This document shows, in pieces, positions 28,904 through 39,082 of a stretch of 64,000 bases of DNA. Each line of letters starts with the position of its first letter. Position 1 is the first letter of the stretch. Source of the stretch: Amylostereum areolatum (Eukaryota > Basidiomycota > Agaricomycetes > Russulales > Stereaceae); assembly GCA_012932865.1 (NCBI GenBank), contig SAXG01000010.1:558001-622000 (forward strand), given 5' to 3'. Below the pieces are notes generated by a model. The model was not told where the DNA came from. It was given only the letters and a program-made list of their open reading frames with translations, and made no database searches. A program made the translations under genes and the position numbers.

Positions 28904-31900
28904 CTACTCGAGTCCCATCATCTCCCTGCAGCGCACAACGCGCTCACGAGGTAAAGCCTTCGTCAGGATGTCGGCCGGCATCTCGTTTGTCCCCACAAAC
29001 TTGAGAACAATCCGGCCGGCCTCGACTTCGTCTCGCAGCCAGTAGAAGCGCAGGTCGAGGTGCTTCATGCGTCCATGATGCTCGGGGTTCTTCGAGACGT
29101 TGATAGACGACTGGTTGTCCGAGTACAGGAGCGAAGCGCCCTCGACTGTGTAACCAAACTCAGAGAGCAGGTTGCACATCCAGATGATCTCCTTGCCAGC
29201 CTCGACGGCAGCGATGTACTCCGCCTCGGTCGTCGACTGTGCGACGAGCGATTGGAGGCGAGAGCTCCAGCTGACAGCGCCAGAACCAATGCGGATGAGA
29301 TACCCGCCTGTGGAGCGGCCATTGTCGATGTTTCTGCCGTGGTCCGAGTCTGTGAAGGTGGTGAACAGCTCGGAGTCGCCGGTCGGCCTGTACACAAGCT
29401 TCAAGTCCTTCGTACCCTGGAGGTACTTGAACAGATGCTGGACGGTGCACCAATGCTGAGGACCTGGGTCCGAAATGAAGCGGCAGAGATTGGAGACAGT
29501 GTAGGCGATGTCTGGACGGGTAGCAGTCGCGATGTAGAGCAGGGAACCGACGGCGCTGCCATAGGGCACCTTCTGCATGAATTCGCGCTCAGACGCGTTC
29601 TGGGGCGACATGGCCTTCGTCAGGCGCGAGCCGGGCAGCATAGGCGTCATGACAGGGTGGCAGTCGGTGTGGTTATAGCGTGCAAGCGTGTCGACAATGT
29701 ACTGGCGCTGGGAGAGGAAGAGGGTGCAAAGGGAACAGTCTCGAGTGATGTGGATGCCAAGGAGGAAGGAGGTGGGGCCGAGGTCTCGCAGCTTGAAGTG
29801 CGTGCGAAGAGTGGTGATGATCTCGTCGAGAATGGGCTCCGAATTCGACGCCAGGGTGCTGTCGTCGATGAAGACAGGGAGGAGAACGCGCACGGTGTCG
29901 CGCTGAAGCACGTAGATCGACGTGTCGCTGTAGATGCAGCGGAATCCCATCTTGTCGCACAGGACCTCCATCAGCTTGATCTTCCACAGGCGAGCGGCCT
30001 GCTTGAGGCCATAGATCGACTTCTGCAGCTTGCAGACCGCGCCAGGAGGACCCTCCTCGAAGCCTTCAGGCTGCTTCATGTAGACCTCCGCATCGAGGTC
30101 GCCATTGATGAAGGCATGGGAGATGTCGATGGAGCGCAGGTGGAGATCCTCGACGGCGGCGAGGGCGAGGACAGTGCGAATGGCCTGGAACTTGGTAGTG
30201 GGAGCGAAGGTCTCGAAGTAGTCGAAGCCAGGACGTTGGGCAAAGCCCTTGGGGACGACACGCGCCTTGTAGCGCTCGATAGAGCCGTCCTCCTTGCACT
30301 TGACCTTGAAGACCCAGCGCGATGCGACAGCGTGGGTGCCAGGGGGAAGGGAAGCGATAGCCCAGGTGCCGTTGGCTGCATGTGCGTTGAGCTCCTCTCT
30401 GCACGCTGCAAGCCACATCTCCGTGTCCGGACGCTGCATAGCCTGCCTGTAGGAGAGCGGCTCGCCGTCTGCGGATAGCAGGGCGGTCTCCAACGCGGTG
30501 TGGATGGCAAAGGCGGCCTCAGGCGTCTCCTGCGCGAAGTAGACGTTGTCATTTGCCCACGGCTCAGGTGAGTCGCTGTGAGCATCGTCCTCCTCGTCGG
30601 ATTCGACTGCAGGAAGCGGCTCGCACACTTTCACCTTGGAGGGCACTGGTCGAGGCTGCCAGCTGTTCGATCGCGCCTTGACCACGGCGTCGCGCATGCT
30701 ACGGCGCAGAGGACCGGTGGGCGAAGTGGCGCGCTTCCTTCCTCGAGGAGCAGGCCGCAAAGGACCCGCATGTGGAGAGGGAGGTGCAGGATCGGCTGCA
30801 GGCGGTGCAGGAGCGGGATCGGCCGCATCCTGATCGACATCATGCTCGTGCTCATCAGCAGGCGGAGCTGGAGGCAGAACAGGCTCGTCTTGCGCAGCAG
30901 AGGGCGAGTCGTCGTCTCCCCCGGCATCCAGCACTGGCTGAGAGGGAGCAGGCTCCAATGGAGGCGAAGGCGGGAAGAGGGGAGCGGAAGGCGAGGGCAG
31001 GAGCGGCTTGTTGAGCCTGGAGCGAGGGAAATCGCGCTCGTCAAAGTCGGTGCGCTCGCAAATGATGACCTTCTTTGCTATAGGGTCCCAGAACTTCCAG
31101 CCTTTGTACCCCTCCGGATACCCTATGAAGGCGGCCTTCACCATGTGCGGCTGCAGGCCCTTGCGCTTGTCGCGCTGGATGTGGACGTATGCGGTGCATC
31201 CCCACACGTGCAGATGACTCACATCCGGCTTGGACCCGTGCCAGAGCTCGAAGGGCGTGGTGTGCGCCTTGATAGCGGCGGTGGGAAGGCGATTGCGGAC
31301 GTGGATGTAGGCACTGAGCGCTTCTCCCCAGAAAGACGCAGGCAGGCCGGACTCCGCAAGCATCGCGGTGACGCCCTCCTCAATGGTGCGATTAGCACGC
31401 TCCGCCACCCCATTCTGCTGGGGGCGATTGCGCGTCGTATGACGGCGCTCGATCCCGTGCAGCGAACAGAACTCGTCCATGTTGCGACCCATGTATTCGC
31501 CCCCCTTGTCGTCCTGCAGCGCGAGCAGCCTCTCGCCTGTCTGCTTCTCGGCCCACGCTTTGAAGTCCTTGAACGCCTCGTACTGGTCCGACTTCTTGCG
31601 AAGCAGGTAGACGGTGTAGAAACGCGAGGCTGCGTCAATGTAGAGGACCCAGTAGCGATAGCCAGAGGCAGTGCGGACTGGAAGCGGGCCATGCAGATCG
31701 GAGTGGACGAGGGCAAGGCGCTTTGTGTAGACGGTGGCAGAGGAGGGGAACAGGTCGGCATGCATCTTGCCAGCGAGGCAGGGCTCGCAGATAGGGTCGG
31801 GCTTCTCCAACGAGTTGAAGACGAGACCGGTGACGAGATTCTCGCGCACTATGCGCTGGAGACCGGCGTGGTTGAAGTGCGCAAGGCGGCGGTGCCATAG

Positions 31901-33226
31901 GGACACGTCGAGAGGCGGAGAGGCGGCAAGCGCGGCGGAAAGGGTGTAGTGCGACGCTGTAGAGGTGGAACCGTCGAGATAGGCGGTGTTCGCGTCGTTG
32001 ATCGTTGCAGTGAACCACACTGCGCCGTCCTTAGCGAAGGAGACGCGGCTCCCCTTGATGGTGACGACGAACGCCTTATGCTTCGCAAGGTAGAGGACAG
32101 AGAGGAGATTATTGCGAAGATGGGGAACATGGAGGACTCTAGTAAACTCGACGGCGCCCTGCGCCTTTCCTGCTACAACCAGATTGAACACCACTGAACC
32201 GACTCCTGCACTGTACACCGTCTTTCTGTCTGCGAGGCGAATGGGCGTGCGAAGGGGACGGTAGGAGGTGAAGAAGTGGCGATGCGGGGTCATATGAGAC
32301 GTGGCGCCGGTGTCTGCGTTCCAATCGACGTCAGCATCAAGCTGCAGAGGCGAGAGGGGGTCGGAAGGAGCGACACTTGCGGATGCAGCGCTGCCAGCGT
32401 GTTCGCCAGCAGGGTTGAAGCCGTCAGACGACGAGGACGCGGCGTTGGCCTTGTCCCCAAGGCGAGAACGCAGGTCCTTGATCTGCTTCTGGTAGCAGGT
32501 CTTCTCCTCGTGCCCACTCTTCTTGCAGAACGTGCAAGTGAGACGTGGACGCGAGGACTGCCCCTTGGCCTTGCCAGGCGCGCCAGAGGACAACGCACTG
32601 AGCGCAGACGAAGCGTCTGGCTTGAAGAACTCGGGATTGCGCTCCCTGTTGGTCTCCTCGTGCACAAATGTGTCCTTGATGCTGTCGGGGTCGAGCTTCT
32701 CGAGTAGGAGCAGGGAGGAGACGAAGGAGGAGTACTCCGAGGGGAGAGCGCGAATGTAGGCCATGGTGGTGAGCTCCTTGTCGAGCTCCTCGAGGGTGAG
32801 AGACGCAGGGTGAAGGGAGTGAATGCGACGCATAGCATCGTCGACTCGCATCGCCATAGCGAGCAGGGATTCGTCCTCCTTCTTGCGGACATTGAAGAGG
32901 TCGTCATACACGTTGAAGCGCGCACCAGGCGCCTTCTTGACGTGCAGCGCCTCGAGCTTCGTCCACATGGCAGGGGCATCGCGCCTAAGGTTGTCCACAG
33001 GACCTCGCTGGTCCTTGGAGATGAGGAGGTAGATGGCACCCCCAGCCTTGGAGCAGATCGAGGTGTACTCCTTGAGGGCGGCAGCAGCAGTATCCGCCGG
33101 CTTGGATGTCTCCCCCAGCACTACAGCGTCCCAGCCCTTGGTCTGGAGCCAGGCCAGGACCTCGTTCGACCAGTCCTTGTAGTTTTGGCCAGTAAGAGCG
33201 TCGATTTTGGGGATAGAGTCGGACAT
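28904..33226 (-). CDS. Copia Gag-Pol polyprotein, intact
   Basis: One uninterrupted frame of about 1440 residues from the ATG at 33226 (MSDSIPKIDAL; a further 55 in-frame residues upstream start at 33391 but look like leader) to TAG at 28904-28906. Domains in order: a UBN2-type Gag; a CCHC knuckle (CTFCKKSGHEEKTC, about residue 230); protease DTGATSHM (about 305); integrase with an H-H-C-C region and an HSDLHGPL/DAASRF core (about 490-620) and the plant/fungal copia ERANRTIEEG block; a Pro-rich linker; RVT_2 reverse transcriptase with ISHAFINGDLDAEVYMKQPE and the catalytic FIDD (near 29873, replacing the usual Y-V-D-D); and RNase H (FTDSDHGRNI, TEAEYIA, DNQSS) ending ILTKALPRER. All catalytic landmarks are visible, so it could be active. 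It makes virus-like particles and element cDNA. Confidence 0.95.
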   Translation of the reverse strand: MSDSIPKIDALTGQNYKDWSNEVLAWLQTKGWDAVVLGETSKPADTAAAALKEYTSICSKAGGAIYLLISKDQRGPVDNLRRDAPAMWTKLEALHVKKAPGARFNVYDDLFNVRKKEDESLLAMAMRVDDAMRRIHSLHPASLTLEELDKELTTMAYIRALPSEYSSFVSSLLLLEKLDPDSIKDTFVHEETNRERNPEFFKPDASSALSALSSGAPGKAKGQSSRPRLTCTFCKKSGHEEKTCYQKQIKDLRSRLGDKANAASSSSDGFNPAGEHAGSAASASVAPSDPLSPLQLDADVDWNADTGATSHMTPHRHFFTSYRPLRTPIRLADRKTVYSAGVGSVVFNLVVAGKAQGAVEFTRVLHVPHLRNNLLSVLYLAKHKAFVVTIKGSRVSFAKDGAVWFTATINDANTAYLDGSTSTASHYTLSAALAASPPLDVSLWHRRLAHFNHAGLQRIVRENLVTGLVFNSLEKPDPICEPCLAGKMHADLFPSSATVYTKRLALVHSDLHGPLPVRTASGYRYWVLYIDAASRFYTVYLLRKKSDQYEAFKDFKAWAEKQTGERLLALQDDKGGEYMGRNMDEFCSLHGIERRHTTRNRPQQNGVAERANRTIEEGVTAMLAESGLPASFWGEALSAYIHVRNRLPTAAIKAHTTPFELWHGSKPDVSHLHVWGCTAYVHIQRDKRKGLQPHMVKAAFIGYPEGYKGWKFWDPIAKKVIICERTDFDERDFPRSRLNKPLLPSPSAPLFPPSPPLEPAPSQPVLDAGGDDDSPSAAQDEPVLPPAPPADEHEHDVDQDAADPAPAPPAADPAPPSPHAGPLRPAPRGRKRATSPTGPLRRSMRDAVVKARSNSWQPRPVPSKVKVCEPLPAVESDEEDDAHSDSPEPWANDNVYFAQETPEAAFAIHTALETALLSADGEPLSYRQAMQRPDTEMWLAACREELNAHAANGTWAIASLPPGTHAVASRWVFKVKCKEDGSIERYKARVVPKGFAQRPGFDYFETFAPTTKFQAIRTVLALAAVEDLHLRSIDISHAFINGDLDAEVYMKQPEGFEEGPPGAVCKLQKSIYGLKQAARLWKIKLMEVLCDKMGFRCIYSDTSIYVLQRDTVRVLLPVFIDDSTLASNSEPILDEIITTLRTHFKLRDLGPTSFLLGIHITRDCSLCTLFLSQRQYIVDTLARYNHTDCHPVMTPMLPGSRLTKAMSPQNASEREFMQKVPYGSAVGSLLYIATATRPDIAYTVSNLCRFISDPGPQHWCTVQHLFKYLQGTKDLKLVYRPTGDSELFTTFTDSDHGRNIDNGRSTGGYLIRIGSGAVSWSSRLQSLVAQSTTEAEYIAAVEAGKEIIWMCNLLSEFGYTVEGASLLYSDNQSSINVSKNPEHHGRMKHLDLRFYWLRDEVEAGRIVLKFVGTNEMPADILTKALPRERVVRCREMMGLE

Positions 33227-33933
33227 AATGAAGAATTGGAGAGGATATGCACCAAAAGCGAGGATTTGGACGAGCAGAGGTTTGAGGGGGCGCCGAGGGC
33301 GAAGGGATAGGGCGATGGGGGCAGTTACGACGGCGATGGGGAGGGTGGATGGTCTAGATGGAGGCCTGAAGAGCGCGTACCGATAGCACAACGCGATGGC
33401 GAGCTACACTCGTCCGATCCCAAGGTGAAAATTTCTCGAAACAGCCTCCTGCAAACAATGAGCTCCTGAGGGCGAACGGCTTCAACGACGGCTACTGCGT
33501 TTGGTGAGGAGGTAGGTAGGGTGGTAGGGAGGGCTGACGCGAAGCGAGGGAGCAAACGGTCGAAGGGGCGCTGCGGACGCCTTTGATGTTGGTGGGAGGA
33601 GGAGGAGGAAGTGTCGCAGGCTGTAGAGGCACAACGACGAAAGCGACGGACTTGGGGCTTGGCACGAAGGTGGATAGGGTGTAGTAGGTGCGGAATATGC
33701 AAGGGAGAGGCGAACGGATGAAGGGCCGTTGTGTGCGCGCTTGATGTTGCGAAATGCGCGCCCTGGAGGATGGGGATGGTGTTGGGAAGCAACGGATGGG
33801 TCGTTCGACTTGATACTCGAGGGCTGGGGCCTCTGCGGATGGTAGGAGAGGTGTGTAGAAGGACGAGGCGAGGGGGATGCTGTGAGGCGAGATAAAAGCG
33901 ATAGGTGTTGGCTAGAGCGCAGGGCCCATAACC

Positions 33934-34384
33934 TGTTGAAGTCGCAGTTGAAGGGGCTAGCCAACTAGCTAGAGACACTCAGAACTGACACAAACAGTGG
34001 ATTGCTGCAGCACAGAATGAGCGACTGAGAAACAAGACAGAAACAAGCAAAGGGCATACCTGCAGCACAGAATGAGCGACTGAGGAGGAGCAGACGTGTG
34101 TGGCTGCAGGTAGAGGCCACGGAGCGTGGGAGGAAACTCGGAATAAGCGGAGAATCGACCTAAAGCGGTAACTAACTCGAAACTGAAGCTAGGGAAGCTA
34201 GCTCAGGCTGAACTACAGTAAGTACAGTACAATAGCGAACAGTGGATGAAGTGGAGAGGGCATGTGAGGGTATAGACGCGGAATGAGGCGATAAGAGGGT
34301 GAATGGAGCGGAATAGAAGTGAATAGAACGGAGATAGGACGGAATAAAGGCGTAGAAATCAGACATAAAGGAATATCTTCAACA
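33934..34384 (-). repeat. Copia 5' LTR
   Basis: Intact 451-bp LTR with TG/CA ends, directly abutting the TSD copy at 34385-34389 and the primer-binding site at 33922-33933. Confidence 0.95.
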
Positions 34385-35992
34385 CAGCGTGGGCATACGA
34401 GCGGATCAAGGCCAGATTTATCGCATCCCGTGTACGTTTTTCACTGACAATAATTGGACAACCTTTGAAGCGATTGAGCAAGGCAGGCGCACGGCGACAC
34501 ATGGACTCAAGGACCCTTGCTGATAGTGTGTCGAAGTCAGTCTTCACACCCCCAGGCTTGTGAAGAAACGTACCCCGACCTATGCGTATACAAGACACCA
34601 TGTTTCCGTATGCGGGATCGCCGGCTTGGCACATGTTTTTTTCGCAAAACAACGACGCGGTCAATGAGACGCCAGAGGTACACACCATTCAAGGTGTCCT
34701 GTCCATCCTCAGTCATCCCTCGGTTCGACCCAATCTGTGCAACCAGCTCATGATTGAACAGGGACATTGCGCATACCAGTGCGAGCTGACCCATATCACC
34801 GGTGAAAATGATGTTGACTCCCCCAAAAGGCTCGTCTTTGGCTCCAGCCTTCCAGCCTTTGGCCTCTCGTAAATGCCGCGATACCTGAGCCAGAGTCCGC
34901 GCAGAAACCATAGAAATTTTGTCGATAATAAGGTACTCCACCTCCCGCCACAAGTTGACCAGATCTTCAGTGTTTTTCCCTCGCAGGGTACCGCACTCGG
35001 TCTTCTTTCATCCTCCTAGAAACGTCAGTGCGTGAACCATGTACCCGTGGATGAGCATGGCTGCGATTCATGTGGGTGCACTCAAAAACAAGGTAGAGCT
35101 AAGAAGTCGATGTTTGAAATACTCGACAATGGCGCTAATGACGTAGCTCTTCCCTGTTCCCCCGACCCCAGATATAAACAGCAGCAGGTGCTCGCCGGCA
35201 TGACGACCAACGCGTTCGTGATTGGCCACGATGGTAAGCACCATTTTTTGCTCGTCGTTCCCGTGCATTCCCATATCTTCAATAACCCTGGCCAGGATCG
35301 CTTTCGCGTCGCACGACGTCAGTTGATCGGCCCCTCTGTCCTGCTCTGTCACAGAGTCGTCTCCAATCATGTTCCGAGTCACACGAGGGTCAACGGGAGG
35401 CCGCGGAACGGGTCCTCTATGAACATTATCGGAGTCAGTGACTGCAGACACGGCCCGCGCTGCAGGTTGCTTCAGCTTTCTCAAGGCGCCCATTTCTGAT
35501 TCCAACGAAGCAATATTAACCTCAGGATACCCGTTCTTAACGGTGTCGATTACGGTTGTCTGATTCCATTCTGTAGTAGAGATCTCCTGGGCCGAGGTAA
35601 GCATATCAGTCCTAGCCAAAATGCCCACAGATTCTCTAGATATCAAGTTGTGCATGCTATCGTACCCAACACCGTCATCAAGATTTTCTGGATCGACAGA
35701 GCCTGCATCAGACCCCACAATGTACGATCTCTCCAGCACACGGTCATTGGCGAGGGCCTCCAAGAACGTCTCGTCGTCGTGTTCGACATGAATACGCTCG
35801 CGGGCAGGAAACACTTCATTTAAGCCTTCATTCCTACACTGGCTATCGTCGTTCCTCGCGTCGCGACACTCACTCTCAATGTTGATATTCTCGATAAGCT
35901 TTGCCAGGTGAGTCGGGAATGCATATGACTCGAATCTCTCCTTCCATGACAGTTCGGCGGGTCCAAGATCATCGACGGTTAGTGTCAGAAAC
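34385..35992 (-). pseudogene. Helitron middle piece: linker and helicase N-terminal half
   Basis: From 35992 the frame begins LTVDDLGPAELSWKERFESY, continues LIENINIESECRDARNDD, and after an acidic linker reaches the Walker A block LLLFISGVGGTGKSYVISAI (near 35130-35190). TGA at 35068-35070 and 35008-35010 break the next stretch. The Walker B block reads LIIDKISMVSARTL (near 34910), with Lys where PIF1 helicases have Glu (D-E-x-S-M). A frameshift in a run of seven A (minus strand, near 34637) precedes MCQAGDPAYGNMVSCIRIGR. The piece stops at 34385 against the copia element. It is a dead helicase. Confidence 0.85.
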
Positions 35993-36935
35993 ACAGTTTA
36001 TGAGACCGATGGAACCACCTAAGTTGCGACAATGGGGAGGAGCGAGAGAGAACAAATGGATTCGAGAGTGTCAGGCCTAGGGTAGTGCAACATAGGCTAC
36101 AGTACCGTACAACGAGATGGACAGTCTAAGGGAAAGGGAAGAGAAACACTGTCCTTATATACAAGTGGGAGCGATGGTGCGATGCGATGCAATAGTGGTG
36201 CGAGCAGGGGGAGACAATAGGAAAGGAGTCATGGGGCGGAGGACGGAAGTCCGGAGCGATGATGTCATAGATAAGGGGACGGAGTTCCGCTCGGAAGTCC
36301 GGGCAGTGATGTCGTCAGAGCATGTGATGCGGGGGAAAGTCATGTGCCGTGACACGTCGCAGTGTACGAGGTCTGCAAACGAAGAGAGAAAAGGAGTGAT
36401 CCGTGACAATTTTCCTTCGAGTGCTCTGCGAGTTCTTGCGCCTTGGTAAAGCCTGCGCGGATTGGTACTGCCTCTGGATTGGGGCCGTCAGCTTCGGGGA
36501 GGATCCCAGCGCGACGTAGGCCATTGATCTCCCAGTCTCGGAAGACTATGGGTCGGTCGTCGTCATCCTCCGTGAAAAGCCGGGCAGGTAGGGGTGAGCG
36601 ATGGAATGTACAGATGCGAACACCTTGGACTCGGTGCGCGGGGATAACATACGTAGGGATCGGAGCCCAGGAGACATATGTTGGTTCTGGGAAGGGTTTA
36701 TCCGGGACTAGAGGCGCTTTAGGGGCTTCATCAATTTGGATCCTTACGTTGTGGTCAGAGTCGACAATGGCTTGCGCGGTTTCGTTGCAAGATTTATTAC
36801 GGCTGGTTCAGAGAGGGTGCAGGAGGGGGGACAGTGGAGCATGTCAACACGATCTTGCTGCCAGTCTATGGTGGGGTTGTGCTCATCGAGCCAGTCTGTT
36901 CCAAGGATCATGTCATGGTCACCGATGTCGGTGAT
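35993..36935 (-). mobile_element. Gypsy element B, 3' half: LTR plus Pol fragment
   Basis: A 416-bp LTR (35993-36408, minus orientation, tgtcagaaac ... ccgtgaca) is joined directly to a Pol fragment reading on the minus strand from ITDIGDHDMILGTDWLDEHN (36936-36870) to an EHSKEN-like end at 36409. RT, RNase H and integrase are missing, so the Pol-LTR junction is a deletion. At 36935 homology stops exactly at the codon where the fragment at 39083-41315 stops (after ...AEFF), so the two are halves of one copy. Confidence 0.8.
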
Positions 36936-37690
36936 TACGGTTCCTCTAGGAACATTTATTATGTCATCTTTTTCCTTCCCATCCGTGCACAATTTGTGAC
37001 ACTGAGACAGGCTAGGTTATGGTTAGTCACATGATCAGTCCCACCCGTACGAGATCTGTCTTGTACACTTCGTTCGACCTCAGTATGAATAGTTAAATAT
37101 ATAAGAATGTTCTCATTGTATCAATCAATGTGTATATGCACTTTCCTTATTTTTAAAGAGCTGTATGAACTATGTACAAGTCGACAGTCTCCTCTCGAAT
37201 GATCTTTCAGCAACTGCTGCATTTATCTCAACACACGTCCGCGTCCCTCCCTCGACATGCTCTCACCGCCTCCCCGTCCTCGCCCACATCTCCCAATGTG
37301 CCCTTATCTCCCCACCCGACTCGGTCCTGCACCCCTATATCCCTCGCCACATGCCCGTTTTCGCGCTCGTAACCGCTCTGTCTCCACCCCCAACGCGCCT
37401 CTGACCAGTACCCAACGTACCCGTGCCTCTACAGCAAACGCGCACCCATCGCATCCCTCGCTGCTTACGCAGTACGCGATGGATGCTGTCGCCACGTGTG
37501 ATGAACGGGCGGACGGCTTCCTTCGCGTTGAGAAGCGGTACCACCCCACTCGGCGCGAGCAGTGTGGGCGGGGGAAGCACAAGGGCGGAGAGGGGAACAA
37601 GAAAAAAGAGTGGGACATAGCTATGCCCGTGCATGGTCCCTGGAACGCATGCTACACATAGGCAACATGGCAACAGAGTGGCGGCGTGGG
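36936..37690. other. Unassigned sequence between the gypsy B half and the minisatellite
   Basis: AT-rich near 37080-37160, then C-rich. A 370-codon minus frame (37335-38447) spans C-rich/G-rich repeats and shows P/R/H-rich low complexity; I do not take it as a gene. No other feature seen. Confidence 0.4.
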
Positions 37691-37799
37691 GAGAGCGAGG
37701 TGCGGGAAAGGCGAGGTGGGGCAAGGGCATAGTTCTCTGTGGAGCATGGAAAGGGCGGGGGCAGCGGGTGCGGACGAGGCAGGGGGAGAGACTGTCGAG

Positions 37800-38350
37800 G
37801 GCGGGGGGCAGTGCACGTCGAGCGTGCACGGGTATGTTGAGGGCAAAGGGTCGTGCGTATGTTGCATGGGCGGGCGGGAGTGTTGAGGGTGGGGGTCGCA
37901 CACGGGCGGGCGGGCGTGCACATCGAGCACGGGCAGGCATGCACATCGAGCGCGGGCGTGTTGATGGCAAAGGGTTGTGCATGTCATGAACGGGCGGGAA
38001 AGTATGTTGCATGCGCGGGAGGACGTGCACGGGCGGGAGGACGTGCACGGGCGGGAGGACGTGCGCAGGCGGGAGGACGTGCGCAGGCGGGAGGACGTGC
38101 GCAGGCGTGCGCTTTAAGGGCGGGGTCGAGCGTCGAGGGCGGGGGTATGGGCGTTGAGGGTGAGGAGCGCGCACTTCAAGGGCGGGCTGGCATGCGCATG
38201 CTGGCGTGCGTCTTGAGGGGAGCGGGGCACGTGCGCATCGAGGGAAGCGACATGGGCATGTTGAGGATGTGTCAAGGGTGGGGGTGCGTGTGCGGGTGTT
38301 GGTCGAGGGCACGGGCACGTTAAGGGTGGGGTCCAGTGTGCGTTGAGGGC
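37800..38350. repeat. GC-rich minisatellite with an 18-bp core
   Basis: Between 38013 and 38110 at least five consecutive units of the type gggcgggaggacgtgcac occur; around them (37800-38350) are looser variants of the same words (gggcgggcgtgcacatcgag). The long P- and A/R-rich frames here are by-products of the repeat. Confidence 0.75.
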
Positions 38351-38431
38351 GGGCGGGCGCGTTGAACATTGAGGGCATGCGGGTTGAAGGGAGGGCGGAA
38401 AGCGGACGAATGTCTCGCGGACAGACACTGA

Positions 38432-38499
38432 GCACGTGGTATGACATTTTTTGGAGTCCATTCCTGAGAATGGACTCCGAAAAATGTCATACCTCGTGC
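38432..38499. repeat. Palindrome with 32-bp arms
   Basis: Arms 38432-38463 and 38468-38499 are inverted copies with two mismatches and a 4-bp loop (ctga). A second, shorter palindrome follows at 38504-38535 (arms about 14 bp, one mismatch). Strong potential for hairpin or cruciform formation; could be a transcription terminator-like structure or the terminal repeats of a tiny element. Confidence 0.85.
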
Positions 38500-39082
38500 G
38501 AGCGAGGATGACATCACTCGCGTGATGGCATCCTCACCCGCCTGCGGAAGATGGTGATAGGCGGGCTGGCGGCGAGGGTGAGGGCGGGTGGCGGCGAGGG
38601 GTGAGGGCTGGTGGCGGGGCGAGGAAGAGTGGAGAAGAGGAAGAGGGGAGAAGAGGGGAGAGAAATGCACCAGGGGCACGCCTTGCACGCTGGCACTCCA
38701 AAAGGCGCGTTGGGACCCGGGGCGGCGGCAGCGTTGGATGTTGTTGAGCATCGTTGGACGCGTTGACGGGGGGGGCGGGGCAGAGGAAGGAGGCCGTGGA
38801 AGAGGAAGAGGTGGTGGCAGTTGGTAATGAGCGGGGAAGGCGCAACTCCCTCTCTGGGAGCACGTCTCAGTATTTGCTGGTCCATGTTTCGGCAAGTCCC
38901 AATCCGCGCTCCCAAGAGGAACTTGCGTCGATCTTGCCACCTCAATACGAACCATCACCATCTCCCCCTCTCCCTCCCCCGTCCTTGCCCCTTCTCAGTG
39001 CGTCGAACAACGCCGGACCGCCGCCAACAATGCGGCCGTCGCCATCCACGCTGTCCTCCCAGGTCCAATGACACCTTTTGGA

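Larger units (their letters stand above)
21333..34384 (-). mobile_element. Ty1/copia retrotransposon, full length, carrying a nested gypsy element
   Basis: Two 451-bp LTRs (21333-21657 plus 28759-28884, and 33934-34384) begin TGTTGAAG and end CTTCAACA. The flanking 5-mers CAGCG (21328-21332 and 34385-34389) are a perfect target duplication. The element is about 5.96 kb without the nested gypsy element. The 5' LTR is the right one, since the polyprotein is on the minus strand. Next to it is a primer-binding site (minus-strand GGTTATGGGCCC, complement of 33922-33933) of the type known from Drosophila copia, which uses an internal half of initiator tRNA-Met. A short G-rich tract (minus ACGGGGGAG) precedes the other LTR. 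By eye the LTRs differ at about five positions, so the insertion is recent. Confidence 0.95.

Noticed and set aside
29060..31900. Plus-strand frames of 472 and 440 codons
   Set aside because: They are antisense shadows of the intact copia polyprotein, whose domains are all visible on the minus strand.
33227..33391. Earlier start of the copia polyprotein at 33391
   Set aside because: The extra 55 residues are low-complexity leader; the Gag-like sequence starts at MSDSIPKIDAL.
37335..38447. 370-codon minus-strand frame
   Set aside because: Covers a GC-rich minisatellite; composition (P, R, H, A) follows from the repeat.
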